From Chimonanthus salicifolius (taxonomy: Eukaryota > Streptophyta > Magnoliopsida > Laurales > Calycanthaceae): DNA of 64,000 nucleotides. The notes beneath the pieces were generated by a model. It was not told the origin of the DNA. It saw only the letters and a program-made list of their open reading frames with translations, and did no database searches. Positions 57,422 through 64,000 of this stretch are shown one piece after another (the stretch's first letter is position 1; each line of letters opens with the position of its first letter). The DNA lies in contig CM023532.1 in the NCBI GenBank assembly GCA_013350335.1, positions 94,423,064-94,487,063 on the forward strand. The letters run 5' to 3'. Made by a program: the position numbers and the translations under genes.

Positions 57422-59100
57422 GATAAGAAAGGGTAAGGAAATGTCGGGGAAAAGGAAAAGATTTTGTAAAGGTTGTGGATACGCTATAAAAGGTTTGTGC
57501 TAACCCTACCAAACCTTGTAATGTGATGAAAGTTCGAATGATTTTCAATAAAGTATTCAAATGTAAGAGTTTACAAGGATATTGAGGCTCATAATGATTA
57601 AGTGTAGTGATATCTTCTTTTAGGGATCTTGAATGAAGAAATTCATGAAGATGTAAAGTGGTTTATATGGTCTTAAAAGACATGAATAAATGGTTGACCA
57701 TGAACCATGGGTTCGGCCATGGTGAATGGCCGAACCCTATAGTGAGGTGTTGTAATGATTTTTGGGTGTGAAATTGTGGAAGTTAATGGTTGAAGGTTAA
57801 GGTTTCTAATGATCTTAAATGTCACCAATGAATGATGAACCACGAACCCCATGGTGGTTGATTGAATGATTTTAGTAAGGTTGTGAAGAATGGAAGACAT
57901 GGAAAGAAATTTGGGAAGTTTAAGGTTTAAAACCATGAAGAATGGTTAAGAATTTTAAGTGCTTAATGATTAAATGTTGCAAATTTTAAAAGAATTATGA
58001 GGGCGTTTAGGAATGATGCGAATGATTTGGTGGCCTTAAAAAGGCATGAATGGATGATGAACCCTAGGGTTATGTGGTTGTAAATTTGAAGGGTGTAATA
58101 GTAGGAAAAAAAATGATGGAGAGAGTGCATTGTTTTAAGTGGAGTTCAGGTATTATAAATAGGGTTTTAAAGAAATAAAACCATGGAGAAATTTTGGTGA
58201 ACTTAGGTGTTTTGGAATCATGGAAAAAAAAAATATTGGGGGAGTATTGGTAGTTGGTGAAATTTGTAATACTTGGGAATAGTTTTAGTGGTGAATGGAT
58301 ATTATTTGACATAACCTAAGTAAGCTTAGACCACTATTTTTAGGAATCTATGAATATGTGTTGAATAATTCAAAGGGGTAGGAAATTAGTATTTGTATGA
58401 TTTGGATTGATGCCGGACAATGGCATTATGATAGACATTTTTGATTTCGTAGTCGACGCATGGGTCGTATGTTAGACCTGCTAGCCCTATGATCGACAGA
58501 ATAGTTCTACGAAGGTATTAGTTAAGCCCATGAATGGATTATACCCATAGGAGGGTTATATTCATGGATGGTTATAAACCATGGATGGGGGTTCCCATGG
58601 TGGATTGGATTGATGTCAGGTACTGGTGTTGTAGAAGTTATGAACAAAAAGGGTTAGTCACATAGTGACTTGTGTGCAAATGAAGAGGTGTTAAGTTTTG
58701 GAGATGTAATTGATGGGAAAGATAAAAAGTCTAGTGAAACTCGAATGGGAAGCTATGGGCGACTGCCGAGTTAGTCTAGCTAGCTGACTCTGTAGTTAGC
58801 CGATGGAGTTCCAGGAGAGTGCAGCTAGAAACCTAGTTGAAATGGAATCAGCCAATGACTTGAGCATAGGCTCGTACTGGCAGGCTACTTCACACAGAGA
58901 GTAGACGAAAGAACGTGTTGAATGAGTACGGATGGGAAATATCTTGGTAGCAGGTAAAGTGAAATAGAATACATTAGTCTGCATAAGATCGCAAATGGGT
59001 TCGTGAGGGAAAGAGATAGCAGGAGACAGAGTAATTTCCGCAAGAATGAAACTCATAGGTTGATATGAGTGGTGTTGATGTAATTAAGAGATACTTGACA
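57422..59100 (+). other. Non-coding middle of element 6, with an LTR-like segment
   Basis: No credible frame. The part 57660-58060 looks LTR-derived: it holds a perfect hairpin at 57709-57737 and the flanking ACCATGAACCATGG context. The part 58530-58600 is a monomer of the tandem repeat in element 1, and 58620-59100 is the block conserved in elements 1 and 3. Confidence 0.6.
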
Positions 59101-59452
59101 CGAATGAACGGGAACAGCGAATAGGCCCAGAAATGGAGGAGCTATGGACTAAGATGTCTACCGGTGAGGTAGTACCGGAATAGGAGTTACGACCGGGACA
59201 AGGTCTTGTATTCCGAGGTAGGACGGATGTGCCCAGAGCATGCAGTCGGCTATGGGGACCGATGTGTTAACCAGCACAGCAATCCACCCACAGACTGATG
59301 GACAGTCGGAGAGAACAATACGGGTATTGGAGGATATACTAAGAACATGTGTACTGGATTTCAAGGTGGTATGGGAACGACATGGCAATGAGGAAACCAC
59401 CTGGGAACTGGAGTCAGAGATGAGTGCCACTCATCTGGAACTCTTTGTATAA
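59101..59452 (+). pseudogene. pol: Miniature pol relic of element 6
   Basis: Short Pol pieces are joined directly: the pre-integrase linker (GPEMEELWTKM, RPGQGLVFRGR), a jump to the integrase segment around GTDVLTST and DGQSERT (59240-59330), then another jump to VVWERHGNEETTWELESEM and the stop at 59450-59452. The deletions remove the zinc motif and the first two catalytic Asp residues. A 70-codon frame (59240-59452) remains open by chance. Confidence 0.78.
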
Positions 59453-59499
59453 GATGATTTGAACCCCTACTTCGCTCGAATTTTCGGGACGAAAATTTT

Positions 59500-59508
59500 A
59501 AAAGAGGA
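59500..59508 (+). other. Polypurine tract of element 6
   Basis: AAAAGAGGA, six bases before the 3' LTR. Confidence 0.75.
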
Positions 59509-59514
59509 TTGTAT

Positions 59515-62500
59515 TGTAATGGCCCGAAATTTTTAAATCAATAAATATGTGAATATTATTTATTTTAATGATGAAAATTGGAAATTGGTGGAATAAATGG
59601 TAAATGGGCCAAAATTTGGACAAAGGCCCAAATATGGCCCAATAGACCATGGATTGCATTTTAAAGTCATTTAAGTGGTCAATGATGGCCAATTGGGCCA
59701 TGGGTGGTCGAATTGGGTCAAATAACCATTTGGGACCCAATGGGTCAAGATGGTTAAGCTCTAAGGTAAATGGGTAAGATGGAAATGTAATTGGGCCATG
59801 GGCCCAATGATGATCCAATTGGTTGTAGTGGGCTTAATAAAATTTAAATCACCTAAGTTATTTGGAATTAAACCAAGGTGATGTGGCCAAGTGGTACCCA
59901 CCTCCACCTCATCAAGTGAGGTGGCGTGTGGGCCAAGGTTTGGTGGGACCGGCCACCATAGTTGATTTGGTCAACCATGGGTGGAGTAATGGAGTTAGGT
60001 TAAGTACAAATGGATTAACCTAAGGTAATTACCTAATTAATTAAATAATTAAATTATTTAAAATGGTGGTTAAAAGTGGTCAAAGTGGGGCCAAGAGGTG
60101 AAGACCCACCTCATTCCAACCTCAAATATGAAACACGTTGGGCTTGGTGGTGATTTAGATAACCACCACCATAAAGCAATTTAAATATCTCAAAAATATC
60201 TTAAGGTTGGTGAATGTAATTAATGTAAAGTAAAAAAATGGGGATAAGCCTCATCTTTTCCTTTCTTTCTCTCTTTTCATTCTCATTTCAATCCTTCACT
60301 CCCTTATGACCGTCCCACACTAGGAAGGAGGAGAGAAGAAGGAAATTAAGGAAAGGAAGCTAAGAAGAGAAGGAGAGAAGAAAGAACTAGAATTTTAAGG
60401 AAAATCACCCTAAGATCAAGGTGATCATCTCCCCTCTCATCATCTCTCTCTCTCCCTCTCTCAATTTAAACCCTACCTTGGCCGATCCTAAGGTTGGGGG
60501 TTGCCACCATGGATCAAGAATCTTGACCTACCAAAGATCAAGAGGAAGGAGAGAGGAGGCTAAGGAAACCGACGGGAGTGCCGGAAGTCGGAGGAGACGA
60601 CGGATTGTAAGTATTTATTAAACAAGAAAATTTGGATTTTTAGGGTTTAAGAATTGGAATTTATTTTTGTGAATTTAATGGTGGTTACATAAGTTTATGC
60701 CATGGATTTTAAATCCATCAAATGGAAGGAATGGTAAGTAATGTATGTTTTTTTTAGGATTTTGAGAAAATGGAAGATGGAGAAAACCCTAAATGGGTGA
60801 ATTAGGAGTAGGGAAAAGAAATAAATAAGTGATTATGTGCATTGGGTAATTTATGAAATCAAGCATGGAAGTGGATGATTGGAAGAAAAATCATGGGCCA
60901 TAGGGTTGGGCCATGTAGCATGGCCGAACCCCATGGTGAGTGATTAGCCAATTGATATAATTGGTTAAGGTTTTGATAAGTGGAAGAAAATGAGGGTAGC
61001 AAATGAAAATTAGGATTTTAAATGGGTCAATGTAGGTGTTTGGAGCAATGAATGGTGGATCATGAACCATGGATTCGGCCATGGTAAATGGCCGAAACCT
61101 ATGGTGGTGTAATGGTGATCAAATGATGGGTTTAAGGGATGCAAAAGTGGGATTAATGTATTAATGAGTTTAGGGTTTTGAATGAGTAATGTTGTGGCCT
61201 TAAGAGGCATAGAAAAATAATGGAACATGAACCATGGGTTCGGCCATGGTGTATGGCCGAACCCTATGGTCATGTATTACAAATTTTAAAGGGGTTTAAA
61301 AAGGATGGAAAATGGGAAGATTCAATGGGTTAAGTATGTTTGAAACCATGAAAAGATGAGGGGGAATGTTATTAGTTTTGATGGGCTCAAGAGATGAAAC
61401 AAATGTTGATCAAATGAATGATCTAAATAAATGATGAAATTCCCATATAGAGGGATTTGTGATAAATTAAAATGTGAGCAATGGACCCAAGGAAAAAAAA
61501 AAATGGGAAAAGGACACCATGGGTTCGACCATGGTGTATGGCCGAACCCATGGCCCGTTTGTGAGCCTTTTGATGGGTTAGATTGGAGTATGAAGGTTTT
61601 TAAATTGATTGGGATTAGGTTAAAGACTTATTTTTAATAAGTTCATATTATGGTTGATAGGTCACTAATAGATCTAAGTTGTGGATCAATTTTGGACTTA
61701 AGTGTGGCTAAGTTAATAGATTTTAATGTGGTTAAGGTTGATGATTCAAATCTATAAATAGGCCAAAGAAAGAATGGGGTAAAGACATCATGGGTTCGGC
61801 CATGGTGTATGGCCGAACCGATGACCCATTTGTGGGTAAACTTATGAATAAATTTGGTATGATGTATGTGAGAAAGGAATGAGGATTAGAGTGTTTAAGT
61901 GGCTAATTTTTAGTGTTGTTAGTTGTAATGGAAGTGTGATTAAGTAATGATAAGTCAAGTGTATGGTTTAGGTTCTCTCAATGGAGGGACTTATGATGAA
62001 TTTAATGTGTAACCAAAGACCAAGGACAATGGAGATTTGGTTAAATTTAAAGGGCTGAATTTTAATGACTCAATTGTAGATCATTATGGCCTAAGGTTAA
62101 TGTGTTTATACATGTTTAAAGTAACGGACTTTAGGTTAAATTAAGTGGCTGACTTTATTGATTTTAAGATATGGGTGATGGGTCATTGATGGATCCAAAT
62201 CTATGAATCATCTATGGACTTAATCATGCATGGATGAATGAGTGATTAACCATGGAGAAGAGGTAGTGGCAAAACCGTAAATAATGGCTAAAATGAAGAA
62301 CTCCATGGGAGATGATCATGGGTTTAGGGATTCTAAGTAATAGCATTATGTAGGGTAAAATAAAGCCTGGGAGGCTGATTTTACACTCATGTAATTAAAA
62401 TGTGGACTGATTAATGTGTAATAAGGTACTGGACATCGCAAGCGGTACGCGTGTCGGTAGCTGGACTGTCGGACGGAAACGAAAGAAAGAACGCTAGTCG

Positions 62501-63785
62501 GTATTTGGTAGGATTCTAACCTTTTTTGTAAGCCATGGATGGAGTGATGGTTTCTTTGAATTACTTTGGAAATTATATGGTTTGGTTAAGACTGGTTTTG
62601 AATTATGTATTACGTAGGGGTTTTCATTTGATTTATTCTGGTAAGTATATGATTGGTTTATAAATGGGTTTTAAAGCTATGATGTGGTTATTGAGGCTTT
62701 TCTTGATCTATTTTTGATAATCAAGTTATATGTTTTATGGATGGGATTTTTTTAAATGTCATGGTTTGTTATTATATTCATTACATGGCATATGACATCT
62801 ACATCTCATGCATGGCATGGGAGGGATATGACAGGGGAAGGATGAAATGAAACCGGAGTCCATGCTCCGTCGGGGCGACCGATAAACAGACATGGAGATA
62901 TTTTAATGTATTTGATTTATCAGGGATGTTGTATGAAATTATGATACCTTGATGATGGTTCTTCCATCAAGGGGGATGATTTGTGATTGGTTATATCTGG
63001 ACGAGGTTTTGCCGTCCAGGGGGATGATTTGTGATTGGTTATATCTGGATGAGGTTTTGCCATCCAGGGGGATGATTTGGGAGTGTGTATATTTTGATGA
63101 GGCAGTGCCTTCAAAGGGGATATGGCATCGGGATACTAAAGATGATGGGTGGGATTCATAACACAGACACCCATGGCATGACATTCATCTTATAGTTTTT
63201 TTGTTCCTTATATGATTTCATATGTGTTTGTTATCACTAATCCATGTGTTAGCCCTACTCGGAGTCCTACTGGGCGCGTTGTCTAACGCCCTACTTCTAC
63301 CCTAGCTGATGACGCAGGAGGTGGCGAAGCGGAAGGAAGAGACGGGAGCCAAGCTAAGGAGCTTGGAAAGGCCTGCTAGATAGTTACTAATGTTTATTTC
63401 GGATAATGTAATTTGCAATAGTTTAGCTTGTCGGAAATGTAATAAATTAGATTACTTGCTATGTTTTGGGATTATATTTTGGACATTATGATTTTGAGGT
63501 ATTTTAGTAATTTAAATGGATGTTATCTTCCCTGCGATCTCAAATTTGTAGGGTAGTCCTTATTGTTAATTCCGAATATAGTTGTATTATTCCTTGATGC
63601 TTGTTGTCTACGTGTGAACTATTCTCCGTGGACTTCGTTCCACGCACACGTAGGGTTGGCCAGTTAAGGGCCGGGCTTTAGAAGCTCGGACTTAACTCGC
63701 GTCGTGACGTCCGAGCCCTTTGTCACTCTTTATTAAAAAAAAAAAAATAGACTCTGATTTTAGGTGAAAAGGGACGGGCGTTACA
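59515..63785 (+). repeat. 3' LTR of element 6 (4,271 bp)
   Basis: Copy of 51892-56164. Differences seen include A/G near 59709, T/C near 60302, C/A near 60617, G/T near 61597, T/C near 61957, and CATCGGGAC to CGTCGGGGC near 62868. Hairpins lie at 60902-60930, about 61073-61098, 61236-61264, 61522-61550 and 61793-61819. Confidence 0.94.
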
Positions 63786-63790
63786 CATTC
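63786..63790 (+). other. Target-site duplication, right copy, of element 6
   Basis: CATTC, as at 51887-51891. Confidence 0.93.
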
Positions 63791-64000
63791 TGCCTCCTCT
63801 AGAGCTTCCCGGTCTAGCTGGTGGACGAAATGATCCTCTGGAATATCACAGCCTGTTGTGCTTTGGGCAGTCCTTCTTGTAATGACCTGGTTGATCACAG
63901 TGAAAACAGGTGTTCACTCCTCGAGAAGCTTGTGTAACTGCCACAGATTGAGTGGGCTGGTTGGGCCGAAAGGCCCCACTTGATCCAACAGACGGCCAAG
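63786..64000 (-). pseudogene. gag: Gag nucleocapsid end of element 5 (runs off the window)
   Basis: On the minus strand a CCHC knuckle, CFHCDQPGHYKKDC, lies at 63867-63908, preceded by Gln/Pro/Ser-rich sequence (about 63920-64000). A TGA at 63846-63848 follows the knuckle, then an Arg/Gly-rich linker leads to the site where element 6 inserted. The TGA is at nearly the same place as the TAG in element 2 (17007-17009), just after the knuckle. Confidence 0.8.

Larger units (their letters stand above)
51892..63785 (+). mobile_element. Element 6: complete, young, non-autonomous chromovirus-type LTR retrotransposon
   Basis: 11,894 bp with LTRs 51892-56164 and 59515-63785 and perfect 5-bp TSDs. The 3.35-kb interior has a PBS, leader repeats, a zinc-knuckle frame, non-coding middle, a very short pol relic and a PPT. 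It shares interior layout and LTR type with element 3 but is more reduced. By eye the LTRs differ at about 15 substitutions. It interrupts element 5 and lies in the opposite orientation. Confidence 0.93.

Overview
This is plant nuclear DNA made almost entirely of LTR retrotransposons. I see no host protein gene, no tRNA or rRNA gene, and no bacterial or organellar feature. The evidence is a set of very long LTRs (3.6-4.3 kb) that start TGTAA and end TTACA, primer-binding sites matching initiator tRNA-Met (TGGTATCAGAGC), polypurine tracts, 5-bp target-site duplications (TSDs), and Ty3/gypsy Gag-Pol fragments in the order Gag-CCHC, PR, RT, RNase H, IN, chromodomain-like tail. The Pol sequence and long LTRs best fit the chromovirus group, probably the Tekay/Del clade. 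The species cannot be named from the sequence. A large, repeat-rich angiosperm genome is the natural reading.

Layout. (1) 1-6724: element 1, minus strand, non-autonomous, its 3' LTR cut by the window edge; it sits in an older minus-strand LTR (6725-8500). (2) 8501-about 10560: a decayed Ty1/copia-type LTR with a degraded PBS and relic interior; 10561-11496 holds nothing I recognise. (3) 11497-24443: element 2, plus strand, the only copy here with a full-length (but dead) gag-pol; its 3' LTR is cut off at a deletion junction. (4) 24444-42143: one 5'-truncated LTR (called H) in three pieces, split by element 3 (24540-36322, TSD GGCCG) and by a solo LTR (37430-41189, TSD GAAAC). (5) 42144-42378: a short non-LTR spacer. 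(6) 42379-44840: the start of another plus LTR (called K), interrupted by element 5 (minus strand; 3' LTR 44841-48409, pol 48410-51891, gag resuming at 63786). Element 5 is itself split by element 6 (51892-63785, TSD CATTC).

How the parts relate. Elements 1, 3 and 6 share a non-autonomous architecture. Each has complete long LTRs or the part of them visible here, a PBS, a repetitive leader, a short Gag-derived zinc-knuckle reading frame, a conserved non-coding middle, a shrunken pol relic that always keeps the chromodomain-like tail, and a PPT. Elements 3 and 6 have nearly identical LTR pairs, so they moved recently and presumably used Pol from relatives of elements 2 and 5. All the LTRs, although diverged, share an ordered set of modules: W-box-rich palindromes near the start, a CT-rich then GA-rich tract ending in a splice-donor-like GTRAGT, an array of GGTTCGGCCAT/ATGGCCGAACC hairpins, a stem-loop minisatellite, and a GGGCG/CGCCC hairpin near the 3' end. 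The hairpin array and the covarying minisatellite stems are the least explained structures here. Counts and identities were made by eye and are approximate.
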